A stretch of 64,000 bases of DNA, from NCBI GenBank assembly GCA_934561555.1, contig CAKTGQ010000002.1, positions 1 through 64,000 of the forward strand. The letters are read 5' to 3'. This stretch comes from an uncultured Faecalibacterium sp. (GTDB taxonomy: Bacteria > Bacillota > Clostridia > Oscillospirales > Ruminococcaceae). The number at the start of each line of letters is the position of its first letter. Positions within the stretch are counted from its first letter, which is position 1. This document shows, one piece after another, positions 54,585 to 63,921 of the stretch. The notes below the pieces were generated by a model, which was given only the letters and a program-made list of their open reading frames with translations, was not told the DNA's origin and did not search any database. The position numbers were made by a program, and so were the translations under genes.

Positions 54585-57500
54585 GGCTGTTCCTCCTTTT
54601 CTTCGGGTTCTTCCTCGGGTTCAAAGGGCTTGGGCGGTGCTTCCAGTGCACGCTCGTGCACCCCAGTCTCGTGGCAGCAGATAAAGCTGTAATCGCACCA
54701 GGTACAGGGGCTTTTGCTGCTGCTCACCACCAGCGGCTCGGCGTCGATCTGCCCGCCGTAAAGCTGCTCGCCCATCTGGGTTACAAGGTCGTCCAGATGC
54801 AGCTGGATACGGCTGAGCTTGGCGCTGTCGGCTCGCTTGTCCTTCTGGTAGGGGCTGGGTGCGCCGTTGCGGTAGCCAAAGGGCAGATACTTGCCTGTTT
54901 CGTCCGCGTCCATGGCGTCAAAGATCTTCTGCTCGTCCCGCACAAGGCCGTCCAGCTGATACTCCACCGCCCGGGCAGCCTGCCCGCGGGGCAGGGTTTG
55001 GGGGGCGGGGTCGGCCAGCAGATACAAAACGCCCGCCGGCTGCGCACCGGTAAAGCGCCCGCCCGCATCCCGGGTCAGGCTGAACAGATACAGCAGCATC
55101 TGGCAGTCCAGCCCGCAGTAAACTTCCTTTAAGTCCAGCTTTTTGCTGCCGGTCTTGTAGTCCACCACCCGCACCCAGCGGGTGCCGTCCTCCTCGATCC
55201 ACTCGTCCGCGCGGTCCACCGTACCCACCAGCTGCACCGTGCGCCCATCTGACAGGCGGTACACCTGCCCGGGCACGGCGTCCTCACCCCGGCCGATTTT
55301 CAGCTCACAGGCCACGGGCTTGAACTGGGACTGGTTCTGCTCGTCCCGCAGATAGCACAACAGGCTGGTCATGCTCTTTTTCAGCCGGGAGAGCAGATAG
55401 GCAAAGCGTGCGGTATCCTCCGGCAGATAGCGCCGCGCGTACTCGTCCACCAGCGCGGCGGCAAGATCGGCCATGGCGGCGTCGTCCAGCTCCAAAAAGG
55501 GGCGCAGCCCGGCGCAGGGATTGTCCGGCCCGGGGTGGGGGTCCAGCGCCATCTGCAAGACCCAGTGCATCAGGGTGCCGCTCTGGTCTGCCGAAAGCTC
55601 TGCACGGCGGCGGGGTTTGAGCCCCAGCACATACTGTAAAAAGTAGCCGTAGCGGCAGGTATAGTATTTTTCCAGCTGGCTGGGTGAGATGTGCAGCCGC
55701 CTGCCCAGCAGCATTTCCAGCGTGGGCAGATCCTGCACCTGCCGGGGCGGGTCCTGCTCCATGCGCTGCAACAGGGCAAGCCCCCTGGGCGCCTGTACCC
55801 CCTCGCCGGGGGCGCGCAGCGCCTCGGTCAGGCTGGCGCGTTCCAGCTCGGTCAGCGGCCAGCCGCCGCCCAGCACGTCCAGACCGTCTGCAGGGGTGGC
55901 GGCAAGGTCGATGAGTTCCAGCTGCGGCGCGGCGGGCTGCAATGCCTCCACGATGGGTTCCAGCGCGGCGCACAGGGTCTGTCCCTGCCCTTTCGGCCAG
56001 CTCATCCACAGCCCCTTTGCCGGGGCGGTAAGGGCTTTGTAAAAACAGACCTGCTCGCGCACCACGCGGTTCTCAAAGCAGTCCGGCAGGTCGATCTGTT
56101 TTGCCATCAGCAGGTCACGGTCGGCGTGGGTCAGCAGGCCGCTTTCTGCGGGAGTAGAGGGGAATTCCCCCTCCGCAAGTCCCAGCACGAACACATAGTC
56201 CGGCGCATCCAGACGCATTTTACCGGCGCTTGCCAGCACCACCGCGTCCAAGGTCTGCGGGATGTGCCCCAGATCAGAGGAGCGCAGCAGCAGGCTGAAA
56301 AGATCCTCGTACTCCGGCACGGTGATGCCCTGACTGCCCAGCAGCCGCGCCATCTCGTCCAGCAGCTGCATCACCACGTTCCACTCGCGGGCGGCTTCCT
56401 CTGCCGCCGGGATGCCCCGGGCGGCGCGGATATCCTCCACCTGCGCGGCCTGCTGCCCCTCTGCGCCCAGCTCCTTCAGGCAGAAATACAGCGCCCGGCT
56501 GATCTGCTCGGCGTTGGCGCTGCGTACCTTGCTGCGCAGGGTATCCACCGCTGTCACCAGCTTTTTGCGGGCGTTCTCGGCACGGGTCAGGTTCTGCGTA
56601 TCCTCCTCGGTCAGCTCGGCGTCACCGAAGCCCCGGGGGCTTTTGGTAAATTCTGCCCGCCATGCCGCCGCATTGGGCGACCATGTGTAGGCATAGTTTT
56701 CCAGTGCGCAGACTTCCGGCTCAGTCAGGTCGCACAGGCCGGTCTTAGCCAGTACGGTCAGCTGCTCGGTCATGTCCGCGCCCCGCAGCAATGCCAGCAG
56801 CGCCCGCACCGCCGTGGCGGGCGCGCTGAACTCCGGGGTGGTGGGCTCGTCGCAGTACAGTGGGATCTCTGCCATGCGGAACTCGTACCGCACCGCAGCC
56901 CGGTACAGACTGATATCGCGGCAGACCACCGCGATCTTTTCGCAGCGCACGCCCTGCCGCATCAGGCGGCGGATGGCGGCAGCGGCGCAGCGGGCTTCCT
57001 CCTCCCGGCTGGCAGCGGCAAACAGCCGCAGCTCCGGGGCGCTTTCCGGCGGGGTGCAGCTGCCGGTCTCCAGCAGCTCGGTCAAGGCGGCAAGCCCCGG
57101 CGCATCTTTATGGCGCAGGTCCCGCCGCAGCAGCTCCGGTGCAGACACCTGTGCACCGTTTTTGCGCGCCAGCTGGCGCAGCTGCGCCGCCACCTGCTTT
57201 GCACCGGAGAACAGTTCCAGGTCCCCGGGCTGCATGGGTGCGCCGTCCTCACACAGTGCCACCGTCACGGCGGGCAGGGCGGCCAGCATGGTGCCCATCA
57301 GCCGCTTTTTGGGCGCGTTGAAGGTATCGAACTCGTCAATGAACACCTCACGTTCGCGCAAAAAGTCCGGCAACTCGTTCCGGGCAAGCGCAGCTTCCAG
57401 ACGGTCTGCCGCCAGTTCCAGACGGTCGGCAGGGTCCATGCCGGTGCCCGCCAGCAGGCTCTCGTAGCCCTGAAAAATAAGCGCCAGTTCGCCCAGCTTT

Positions 57501-57943
57501 GCGCTCTCGGTGCCGCAGTCCCGGGCAAGTTCCTGCAATTGCTGCCCGGAAAGCCCGGCGCTTTTCAATTCGTCTATCGTCTCGGCAGCCATCTGGCAAA
57601 AGGCTGCGCTGCGCCGGTGGCGGTAGTAGTAGTGCACGTTATCCTGTAATTCTTCCAGCGCACGGCGCACCAGCACCGCCCGCCCGGCATCGGTCAGGGT
57701 CTGCACCGCCGCGCCGCCAAGCGCAGCAAGGATATGCTCGGCCAGACTGGTAAAGGAATAGCTTTCCACCATGCCGGAAAGGGTATCGCCCAGCTCCCGG
57801 TAGATGCGCGCCTCGGTGCTGGAAGTGAACTGCTCCGGCACCAGCAGGATGCTGCGCTTCCCCGCCTCAGCGCGGGCACGGATACGGGCATACAGCAGGG
57901 TGGTCTTGCCGCTGCCGGAAGCGCCCAGAACCAGTTTCAGCAT
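54581..57943 (-). CDS. addB: AddB, nuclease subunit of the AddAB complex
   Basis: The 1120-residue protein starts MLKLVLGASGSGKTTLLYARI, an ATP-binding loop kept in AddB. The C-terminal nuclease domain has RVVDYKTGSKKLDLKEVYCGLDCQMLLYL. An iron-sulfur cluster is indicated by the cysteine in KYYTCRYGYFLQYVL and three more in SPCTWCDYSFICC. The start at 57943 follows GGGAGGAG; the longer frame begins in the divergent promoter region. A Pro/Glu-rich tail ends the protein. It is first in the addB-addA operon, with TACAAT as a probable -10 box upstream. Confidence 0.94.
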
Positions 57944-58016
57944 TTCGGTCTCCTCCCGCTCGTTGATTTTTGCCTTTATTGTAACACGAAAGCGGAGATA
58001 AAACCACAGCTTTTCT

Positions 58017-58045
58017 TTGCAATCCCATGCCGGCTGTGGTACACT
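58017..58045 (+). promoter_or_regulatory. Promoter of ruvX
   Basis: TTGCAA (58017-58022) and TACACT (58040-58045) are 17 bases apart, about 37 bases before the ruvX start, in the space shared with divergent addB. Confidence 0.65.
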
Positions 58046-58081
58046 GAAAAAAACAGCCTGCACACCGGAAAGGGACTTTGT

Positions 58082-58513
58082 ATGAAGATTTTAGCCGTTG
58101 ACTACGGGGACAGCCGCACCGGCCTTGCCACCTGCGACCGCACCGAATTTCTTACCACCGCCATCACGCCCCAGATCACCTTAAAGGCGCGCAACAAGGT
58201 AGCCGCCCGGGTATGCGAGGTGGCCAAGGAGATCGAAGCCGAGATGATTCTGATCGGTCTGCCGCTGAATATGGACGGCACCGAGGGCGAGCGTGCCGCC
58301 AAGAGCCGCAAGCTGGCAAAGACCGTGGAACTTTGGAGCGGTCTGCCGGTGCGGATGTGGGACGAGCGCCAGACCACCTGCGCCGCCGCCGACCTTTTGG
58401 ACGAAAGCGGCACCTACGGCAGCCGCCGCAAGGAGATTCTGGATTCGGTCAGCGCCACAGTGATTCTAGAGGACTACCTTGCATGGCGCAAGGAGCACCC
58501 CGGGGAGATATAA
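58082..58513 (+). CDS. ruvX: Putative pre-16S rRNA nuclease / Holliday junction resolvase YqgF
   Basis: The 143-residue RNase H-fold protein has KILAVDYGDSRTGLATCD (first Asp), EMILIGLPLNMDGTEGERA (Glu-like position) and MWDERQTTCAAADLL, as well as DSVSATVILEDYL at the end (final Asp). YqgF trims 16S rRNA and may resolve junctions. The start at 58082 is just after its promoter; a longer frame upstream runs through the addB promoter. It stands alone ahead of a strong terminator. Confidence 0.92.
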   Translation: MKILAVDYGDSRTGLATCDRTEFLTTAITPQITLKARNKVAARVCEVAKEIEAEMILIGLPLNMDGTEGERAAKSRKLAKTVELWSGLPVRMWDERQTTCAAADLLDESGTYGSRRKEILDSVSATVILEDYLAWRKEHPGEI

Positions 58514-58549
58514 AAAATGATGCCTGTGCTCACGCACAGGCATCATTTA
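58513..58549. terminator. Bidirectional terminator between ruvX and the cyclophilin gene
   Basis: AAATGATGCCTGTGC and GCACAGGCATCATTT form a perfect 15-base stem with loop TCAC, flanked by A and T runs. It serves both converging genes. Confidence 0.9.
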
Positions 58550-58553
58550 CTAG

Positions 58554-59276
58554 TTATCCCTGATAGGTCTCGATGCTCACGCTGTTGATGGTGATATCGG
58601 TGGTGGGCTTCTGGTTTTCGTCCACGGCGGTCTGGGCGATGGTGTCCACGATGTCCATGCCCTCGTACACCTGCCCGAACACGGTATCAGTGTAGTCCAG
58701 ATAGGGCGCGCCGCCCGCCGTCTGGTACGCGGATACCACCTCGGCGCGGTAACCGGCGGCGTTCATCTGGTCCACCAGCTCCTGCGTTACCGACTGCTCT
58801 CCCGGCAGCGATTCCACCACATAGAACACGCTGGCGCACTCGCCGGAGGCGTCCACGCCCATGCACAGCGCCCCGGCGTAATGGTGCAGGCTGTCCGATG
58901 CCTCCACCGGGTAGCGGTTGCCCTTCCAGATGGTAGAGCCCTTGCCGTCTGCGCCCTGCCCGGCTTCCACCACGAACTGGTTCTCCACCCGGCTCACGGT
59001 AAGGCCGTTGTAGTAGCCCTGCTGCACAAGGCCGATAAAGTTATCGCAGGCCTGCGGGGCCTTTTCCGGGAAGAGCACCGCCCGGAAAACACCCGCAGAG
59101 GTATCGAACACCGCAACCGTGTCCCCCACTGCCGGGTGAGTGAATTGCAGCTCTGCCGATTCCACCGCCGGGCGGCTGATGCTCTGGACGGCGCTGCCGT
59201 TTTCCTGCGGCCGCAGCGTGCAGCCGGTAAGCAGCAGCACCGCCGCCAGACAGACTGCCCCGAATTTTTTCAACAT
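58554..59276 (-). CDS. Cyclophilin-type peptidyl-prolyl isomerase lipoprotein
   Basis: The 240-residue protein has a lipoprotein signal LKKFGAVCLAAVLLLTGCTL and a cyclophilin domain: VAVFDTSAGVFRAVLFPEKAPQACDNFIGL, YYNGLTVSRVENQFVVEAGQ, GALCMGVDASGECASVFYVV and TDTVFGQVYEGMDIVDTIAQ. These correspond to the usual FHRV, F-Q-GG and FG-V blocks, with the Arg of the active site in SRVENQF. It should help fold exported proteins outside the membrane. The start at 59276 opens the signal; upstream codons are in promoter sequence. Confidence 0.9.
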   Translation of the reverse strand: MLKKFGAVCLAAVLLLTGCTLRPQENGSAVQSISRPAVESAELQFTHPAVGDTVAVFDTSAGVFRAVLFPEKAPQACDNFIGLVQQGYYNGLTVSRVENQFVVEAGQGADGKGSTIWKGNRYPVEASDSLHHYAGALCMGVDASGECASVFYVVESLPGEQSVTQELVDQMNAAGYRAEVVSAYQTAGGAPYLDYTDTVFGQVYEGMDIVDTIAQTAVDENQKPTTDITINSVSIETYQG

Positions 59277-59422
59277 ATTCCCGCTCCCTGTTCCATATAC
59301 TGTACTGCACGCTGCACGGTGCAGCGCAAAAGATTCAACCAGTAGTATACCATATTCTGCGCAGCAGTGCGAGAGGAAATTGCGTGAAAATTTATCCAAT
59401 GATTTCTGTGCGAAAAAGCATC

Positions 59423-59451
59423 TTGACGAACCGGGCAAAACACGCTACACT
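59423..59451 (+). promoter_or_regulatory. Promoter of the DUF1292 gene
   Basis: TTGACG (59423-59428) and TACACT (59446-59451) are 17 bases apart, about 70 bases before the start codon. Confidence 0.7.
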
Positions 59452-59524
59452 ATAAGCAGACCAAGCGGGGCCGCAGCCCGCAGCATCAACTGCTTTTTGT
59501 GATGAAGCAATACAGGAGCGTATT

Positions 59525-59842
59525 ATGTCTGACGAGATCAAGAACCCCAATACTGAAGAGGAAGAATATCAGCCTGACCTGATGACCCTTGAGGACGAGG
59601 ACGGCAACGAGGTCACCTTTGAGGTGATCGATGCGCTGGACCACAAGGGCGTGCATTATCTGGCTGTTGTGGAATACGCCGAGAACGAAGAGGACCTGAA
59701 CGAGGACGCCCAGCTGGTGATCCTGAGTGTCGGGGAGGACGATGAAGGCGAATATCTGGACGTTGTAGAGGACGACGAGGTGCTGATGGAAGTCAGCAAG
59801 CTGTTCGAGCAGCGTCTGAGCGAGGACTACGATATCGAGTAA
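59525..59842 (+). CDS. DUF1292 family protein
   Basis: The 105-residue acidic protein has the DUF1292 pattern: LEDEDGNEVTFEVIDALDHKGVHYLAVVEYAENE, split by short turns, then LVILSVGEDDEGEYLDVVEDDEVLMEVSKLFEQRL. It looks like a small beta-rich fold with no catalytic residues. Related genes in Clostridia lie near ruvX, as here. The function is unknown. A short GGAG site and its own promoter support the start. Confidence 0.88.
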   Translation: MSDEIKNPNTEEEEYQPDLMTLEDEDGNEVTFEVIDALDHKGVHYLAVVEYAENEEDLNEDAQLVILSVGEDDEGEYLDVVEDDEVLMEVSKLFEQRLSEDYDIE

Positions 59843-59865
59843 GTCCTTTGACGGATTGACCGTGC

Positions 59866-60078
59866 AAGACTTCCTGCCCGGCTCGATTTGTTGCGGTTTG
59901 TATGATCCTACTAATCATTCAACGGGAGCCCGGAGTTCTCCGGTGGATTGCAGACCTCCCCGCCATGGGTCGACCATGGAGGCTCGATGAGGAAGCGTGA
60001 TTCCGGAGACAGGGCACCCACCTGTCCGTAAGGGTAGGTTTGATTGACCGCAGACGACCGGGCGGGATCTTTATAGTA
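59866..60078 (+). ncRNA. ssrS: Probable 6S RNA
   Basis: The region has no reading frame but folds like 6S RNA. A closing stem CCTGCCCGG/CCGGGCGGG is followed by TTGCGG/CCGCA. A large interior opening comes next, then an apical stem starting CTCCGG...CCGGAG and ending at CCATGG/CCATGG. A short hairpin ACCCACCT/AGGGTAGGT sits on the 3' side, as in many 6S RNAs. 6S RNA binds sigma-A RNA polymerase as an open-promoter mimic in stationary phase. The size, about 210 bases, and the strong terminator after it fit. The call is by shape; a covariance-model search would decide. Confidence 0.6.
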
Positions 60079-60082
60079 ATCC

Positions 60083-60134
60083 AATCCACCGCTTGTGCCC
60101 CTGCAAACACAGGGCACGGCTGTGGATTTTTTTA
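60083..60134 (+). terminator. Terminator after the 6S-like RNA
   Basis: AATCCACCGCTTGTGCCC and GGGCACGGCTGTGGATT form a long stem followed by seven T residues. Confidence 0.85.
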
Positions 60135-60149
60135 TCACCATTTGAAAGG

Positions 60150-60809
60150 ATGTGCAATTGCGGCATGAGCTCTGAGCATCTGGTTGGTACTTCCATTCCC
60201 CGGTTCACCTTCGACACCCCCACCACCCCCGGCAATGATTTTTACGCCCTGTGTGCGGGTACCGAGCCCCTGTGCATGATCTTTCTGCCCGGGTTCGACC
60301 ACCCGGTCACCCGGGAATACCTGACCCGCTATTTAAAGACCCTGCCGCGGCTGCGGGGTGTGCGGCTGGCGTGCGTGGTGCGCACAGCCCCCCGCGCGGT
60401 GGCTGAAGCTACGCAAGGGAAGGAGTTTCCCTTCCCCATCATCTGCGATGCGCCGGGTGTGCTGTACAGCTATCTGGGGGTAGAACAGGCACGCGGGCTT
60501 CTGAGCTGGAGCTTTTCTGCCCAGCGCATCTACAAAAGTGCCCGGGATGCCGGTTATCACTACGACCGCAATGCCCCGCAGATCCTGCCCATGACCCTGA
60601 TCGTCGGCCACGAGGGGCAGATTTTGTTCACCCACTCGGGCCGCAGCCAGACCGACCTGCCAGAGGATTGCGTTGCCATCCGGGAGCTTGCCCGCGAGGT
60701 GATCCATACGAAAGCTGCCGACCAGCGCCGCACAAGCCACCACTGCTCGGACGAAACGCTCACCCTGCCCGACCTCATCGGCTGGGACGATGTGGATAAC
60801 GACCAGTAA
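60150..60809 (+). CDS. Thioredoxin-fold AhpC/TSA-like protein lacking the usual cysteines
   Basis: The 219-residue protein follows the AhpC/TSA pattern: STSIPRFTFDTP-like opening (here GTSIPRFTFDTPTTPGN), LCMIFLPGFDHPVTREYLTRYL, LRGVRLACVV and FPFPIICDAPGVLYSYLGV, with a late PMTLIVGHEGQILFTH strand. In active members the stretch before REYL carries one or two cysteines (the CxxC type); here it reads FDHPVT, so peroxidase or disulfide chemistry of the normal sort is unlikely. The start is uncertain: the ATG at 60150 lies directly behind GAAAGG, and the ATG at 60165 is the alternative. The end is rich in Asp and His. Confidence 0.65.
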   Translation: MCNCGMSSEHLVGTSIPRFTFDTPTTPGNDFYALCAGTEPLCMIFLPGFDHPVTREYLTRYLKTLPRLRGVRLACVVRTAPRAVAEATQGKEFPFPIICDAPGVLYSYLGVEQARGLLSWSFSAQRIYKSARDAGYHYDRNAPQILPMTLIVGHEGQILFTHSGRSQTDLPEDCVAIRELAREVIHTKAADQRRTSHHCSDETLTLPDLIGWDDVDNDQ

Positions 60810-60817
60810 AATAACGT

Positions 60818-60855
60818 AAAACGGCTGCTGCACGCAAAAGTACAGCAGCCGTTTT
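60818..60855. terminator. Bidirectional terminator
   Basis: AAAACGGCTGCTG and CAGCAGCCGTTTT form a perfect 13-base stem between the redoxin-like gene and the DUF378 gene, with A and T runs on both sides. Confidence 0.88.
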
Positions 60856-60856
60856 G

Positions 60857-61063
60857 TTATTCTTCTTCCGGTTCCTCGGTGAACAGCTCCGGGATGCAGC
60901 CAAGGGCGGCCAAGCCCACCAGCGCAAACACGATGCGGGACCACACCGAGGTGCTGCCGCCCAGCAGCCAGCCCACAAGGTCGAATTGAAAAAGCCCCAC
61001 GAGCCCCCAGTTCACACCGCCCACGATGAGCAGCAGCAGGCAGATTTTGTAAAAGGTCTGCAC
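60857..61063 (-). CDS. DUF378 family small membrane protein
   Basis: The 68-residue protein starts at a GTG (61063) with AAGGAGG upstream. It has two membrane segments, KICLLLLIVGGVNWGLVGLF and IVFALVGLAALGCIPELF, with the typical GGVNWGL turn of DUF378 proteins. The acidic end is EEPEEE. The function is unknown. It stands alone. Confidence 0.85.
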   Translation of the reverse strand: MQTFYKICLLLLIVGGVNWGLVGLFQFDLVGWLLGGSTSVWSRIVFALVGLAALGCIPELFTEEPEEE

Positions 61064-61122
61064 AAAAAAGACCTCCTTCCTTTGGGGCCAGTATGCCCTG
61101 CGGGAAGGAGGTTTATACTTTT

Positions 61123-62007
61123 TTAGCGGATCACCCGGGCGCCGCCGCGGTCGGGCTTGGCAACGTAAATCTGCGGCCACTGCCGCTTTGCCGCCGCTGC
61201 GGCGGCTCTGGCGGCAGCTTCGTCCCGGAACACGCCGAACACTGCCGCGCCGCTGCCGGTCATCAGCGCGGTGACAGCACCATGCGCGCGAAGAAGGGAC
61301 TTGATTGCTTCGTTATCCTTTGCGCCGCTGCACTCTTCCAGCGCATTCCCGGCGGCAGCGCATACGGCGTCCAGATCTCCGGCGCGGATGGCCTTTTCCT
61401 GCGCTTCACAGTCCGGGTGGGTGCTGCTGCCCACGGTATCGTAGGCCGCAAAAGCCTCCGGGGTGGACACGCCGTAGTCCGGCATCACCACCGTGAACCA
61501 GCAGTCCGGCACAGGGGGCAGCGCCTTGAGCAGGTCGCCCACGCCCTGCACCCGGCAGGTGCCGCCCATCAGGGCAAAGGGCACGTCCGCGCCGATGCCA
61601 GCACCCAGCGCACACAGCTCACTCATGGAAAGCTTTGCGCCGTACAGGGCGTTCAGGCCCACCAGCACAGCGGCAGCGTCTGCACTGCCGCCAGCCATAC
61701 CCGCCCGCACCGGGGTATTTTTGTAGATGGTGATATCCACCCCCGCCAGCAGCCCGGTGTAGTGGAAGAACGCCAGCGCCGCTTTGATGGCGGTGTTTTT
61801 ATCGTTGGGCTGCACAGGGCTGCCCGGCAGCTGCAGGCTGAGCCCGGCGCTGCGGCGCAGCACCACACGCTCGTATAGAGTGATGGTCTGCATGGTCATG
61901 TCCAGCGCATGGTAGCCGTTTGGCAGCAGCCCTACCACGTCCAGTGCCAGATTGAGCTTGGCCGGGGCCAGCACCGTCACTGCATTTCTCCGCTCTCGCC
62001 GTTCCAT
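61123..62007 (-). CDS. ispE: 4-diphosphocytidyl-2-C-methyl-D-erythritol kinase
   Basis: IspE is the fourth enzyme of the MEP route to isoprenoids. The 294-residue GHMP kinase has LAPAKLNLALDVVGLLPNGYHALDM, the glycine-rich ATP loop PVRAGMAGGSADAAAVLVGL and VTALMTGSGAAVFGVF near the end. The length is typical. It is encoded 12 bases after the aminotransferase gene on the same strand, though the two are not linked biochemically. Confidence 0.94.
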   Translation of the reverse strand: MERRERRNAVTVLAPAKLNLALDVVGLLPNGYHALDMTMQTITLYERVVLRRSAGLSLQLPGSPVQPNDKNTAIKAALAFFHYTGLLAGVDITIYKNTPVRAGMAGGSADAAAVLVGLNALYGAKLSMSELCALGAGIGADVPFALMGGTCRVQGVGDLLKALPPVPDCWFTVVMPDYGVSTPEAFAAYDTVGSSTHPDCEAQEKAIRAGDLDAVCAAAGNALEECSGAKDNEAIKSLLRAHGAVTALMTGSGAAVFGVFRDEAAARAAAAAAKRQWPQIYVAKPDRGGARVIR

Positions 62008-62019
62008 CTGTGTTCCTCC

Positions 62020-63204
62020 TCAGTTGCCGTGGTAGATGTTGTTTTCCACCAGAAACTCCCGGATGCGCTTCAGCGCTTCGGTCAGGTGCTCCACGCTGTA
62101 CGCGTAGGAGACGCGGCAGTAGCCATCGCCGGAAGCGCCAAAGGCATCACCGGGGATAATGGCAACGTGCTTTTGCTCCAAAAGCTTTGTGCAGAACTCC
62201 TGACTGCTCATGCCGGTGCTCTTGATACAGGGGAATGCGTAGAATGCGCCCCGGGGCTCAAAGCAGGTCAGACCCATGTCGTTGAAACTGCGCACCACCA
62301 AGCGGCGGCGCATATTGTACTCGTCCCGCATCCGGTCGATCTCGCCATCGCACTCCTTCAGGGCGGTGATGGCGGCATACTGGCTGGTGGTGGGGGCACT
62401 CATGATGGCGCTCTGGTGAATCTTGGTCATGATTTTAATGACCGCCTCGGGGCCGCAGGCGTAGCCCAGCCGCCAGCCGGTCATGGCGTAGCTCTTAGAA
62501 AAGCCGTTCACCACGATGGTGCGCTCTGCCATGCCGGGCAGGGTGGCAATGGAAACATGCGGCCGCAGGCCGTAGTTCAGCTCGGCGTAGATCTCGTCGG
62601 ACAGCACCATGATGTCGGTGCCACGCAGCACCTCGGCCACTGCTTCCAGATCTTCCCGCTCCATCACCGCACCGGTGGGGTTGTTGGGGAAGGGCATGAT
62701 GACCAGCTTGGTCTTGGGGGTGATGGCGGCCTTCAGCGCATCGGCACGCAGACGGAACTCGTCCTCCTGACGGCAGGCAACGTGCACCGGCACACCGCCG
62801 GACAGGGTGGTGATGGGCTCGTAGCACACAAAGCAGGGCTCCGGGATGATCACCTCGTCCCCGGGCTGGACCAACGTGCGGATGCACATATCAATGGCCT
62901 CGCTGCCGCCCACGGTCACTAAGATCTGCCGCATAGGGTCGTAGCGCAGGTTCATGCGCCGCTCCAGATATCGGCTGATCTCGGCGCGCAGTTCTTTTAA
63001 GCCGGCGTTGGAGGTATAGCGGGTGCGGCCGTGCTCAAGGCTGTCGATGCCGGCCTCGCGCACAGCCCACGGGGTCTTGAAGTCCGGCTCGCCCACGCCA
63101 AGGCTGATGCACTCGGGCATTTCGGCGGCCAAATCGAAAAATTTGCGGATGCCGGAGGGGCGCATGGCCTTGGCGGCAGGCGCGATCAGTTTATCATAAT
63201 CCAT
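62020..63204 (-). CDS. PLP-dependent aminotransferase (class I/II)
   Basis: The 394-residue enzyme belongs to fold type I. It shows SLGVGEPDFKTPWAVREAGI, TVGGSEAIDMCIRTLVQPGDEV, MPFPNNPTGAVMEREDLEAVAEVL, the PLP lysine in NGFSKSYAMTGWRLGYACG and a C-terminal arginine in GDGYCRVSYAYS. It resembles the PatA/AspB-like group acting on aromatic or aspartate-type amino acids, but specificity is uncertain. The start at 63204 overlaps the Lrp stop as ATGA, so the regulator and enzyme are co-translated; such pairs often share a substrate. Confidence 0.9.
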   Translation of the reverse strand: MDYDKLIAPAAKAMRPSGIRKFFDLAAEMPECISLGVGEPDFKTPWAVREAGIDSLEHGRTRYTSNAGLKELRAEISRYLERRMNLRYDPMRQILVTVGGSEAIDMCIRTLVQPGDEVIIPEPCFVCYEPITTLSGGVPVHVACRQEDEFRLRADALKAAITPKTKLVIMPFPNNPTGAVMEREDLEAVAEVLRGTDIMVLSDEIYAELNYGLRPHVSIATLPGMAERTIVVNGFSKSYAMTGWRLGYACGPEAVIKIMTKIHQSAIMSAPTTSQYAAITALKECDGEIDRMRDEYNMRRRLVVRSFNDMGLTCFEPRGAFYAFPCIKSTGMSSQEFCTKLLEQKHVAIIPGDAFGASGDGYCRVSYAYSVEHLTEALKRIREFLVENNIYHGN

Positions 63205-63683
63205 CACAGCACCGTGCACTCTCTTTCATCAATTTCTTCATCCTGATACAGCCGCCCCTCTTTTTTGTAGGTGCGCAGCACAAAATGGGTGGCGGTGGAC
63301 AGCACATCGTCCAGCGGCGACAGCCGCTTTGCCACAAACAGAGCGATCTCCTGGAAGGTCTGTCCCTTGATCACCAGCTGCAGGTCGTACCCGCCGCTCA
63401 TCAGCAGCACGCTCTCCACCTCGTCAAAAGCGGCGATGGTGGCAGCGATCTCGTCAAAGCCGCGGCTCTTTTTGGGGCTGACGTTCAGCTCGATGACCGC
63501 CTCCACGCGGTTCACCTTGGCCTTTTCCCAGTCCACAAGGGTCTTGTAGCCCTTGATGATGCCCTGCGCCCGGGCAAGGTCCATCATCGCCGCCACCTCG
63601 GCGGGAGATTTGTTCAGCATGGTGGCAATGTCCTCCACGGGCAGCCGGGCGTTGTTTTCCAGAATCTTCAAAAGCTGTTCCAT
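63204..63683 (-). CDS. Lrp/AsnC family transcriptional regulator
   Basis: The protein has an N-terminal winged helix (LLKILENNARLPVEDIATMLN, AEVAAMMDLARAQGIIKGYKT) and a C-terminal RAM-type ligand domain with VEAVIELNVSPKKSRGFDEIAA, VLLMSGGYDLQLVIKGQ and LSTATHFVLRTYKKEG. These proteins bind amino acids and regulate their metabolism. The ATG at 63683 is preferred because AAGGAG lies nine bases away; another in-frame ATG at 63689 is only three bases from it. It probably controls the overlapping aminotransferase gene. Confidence 0.88.
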   Translation of the reverse strand: MEQLLKILENNARLPVEDIATMLNKSPAEVAAMMDLARAQGIIKGYKTLVDWEKAKVNRVEAVIELNVSPKKSRGFDEIAATIAAFDEVESVLLMSGGYDLQLVIKGQTFQEIALFVAKRLSPLDDVLSTATHFVLRTYKKEGRLYQDEEIDERECTVL

Positions 63684-63738
63684 TGTCATATACTCCTTAT
63701 CAACCCTCTACACGGAAATCCGCGGGAAATTATGTATA

Positions 63739-63767
63739 AGTATAGCACAAGCCCCGGCAGATTGCAC
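63739..63767 (-). promoter_or_regulatory. Promoter of the lrp-aminotransferase unit
   Basis: On the minus strand TATACT (63739-63744) is a good -10 box with a weak GTGCAA (63762-63767) 17 bases away, about 55 bases from the regulator start. Confidence 0.55.
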
Positions 63768-63848
63768 TTGATTTTTATATAGAATGTCTTTTGCCCCTGT
63801 ATTCTGCTCTTTTTTACAAAAAGTGTGTTCAAAATTTGCTAAATCTGC

Positions 63849-63854
63849 TATACT
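63849..63854 (+). promoter_or_regulatory. -10 box of the ACT-domain gene
   Basis: A consensus TATACT lies 68 bases before the start codon. The -35 region, TGTTCA at 17 bases, is weak. Confidence 0.5.
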
Positions 63855-63921
63855 GGAAGGGTAAGCGTGTGCCGGGTCTTTGGCGGCACCAATCACTATA
63901 AGGAAAACGAGGGTGGAAACC

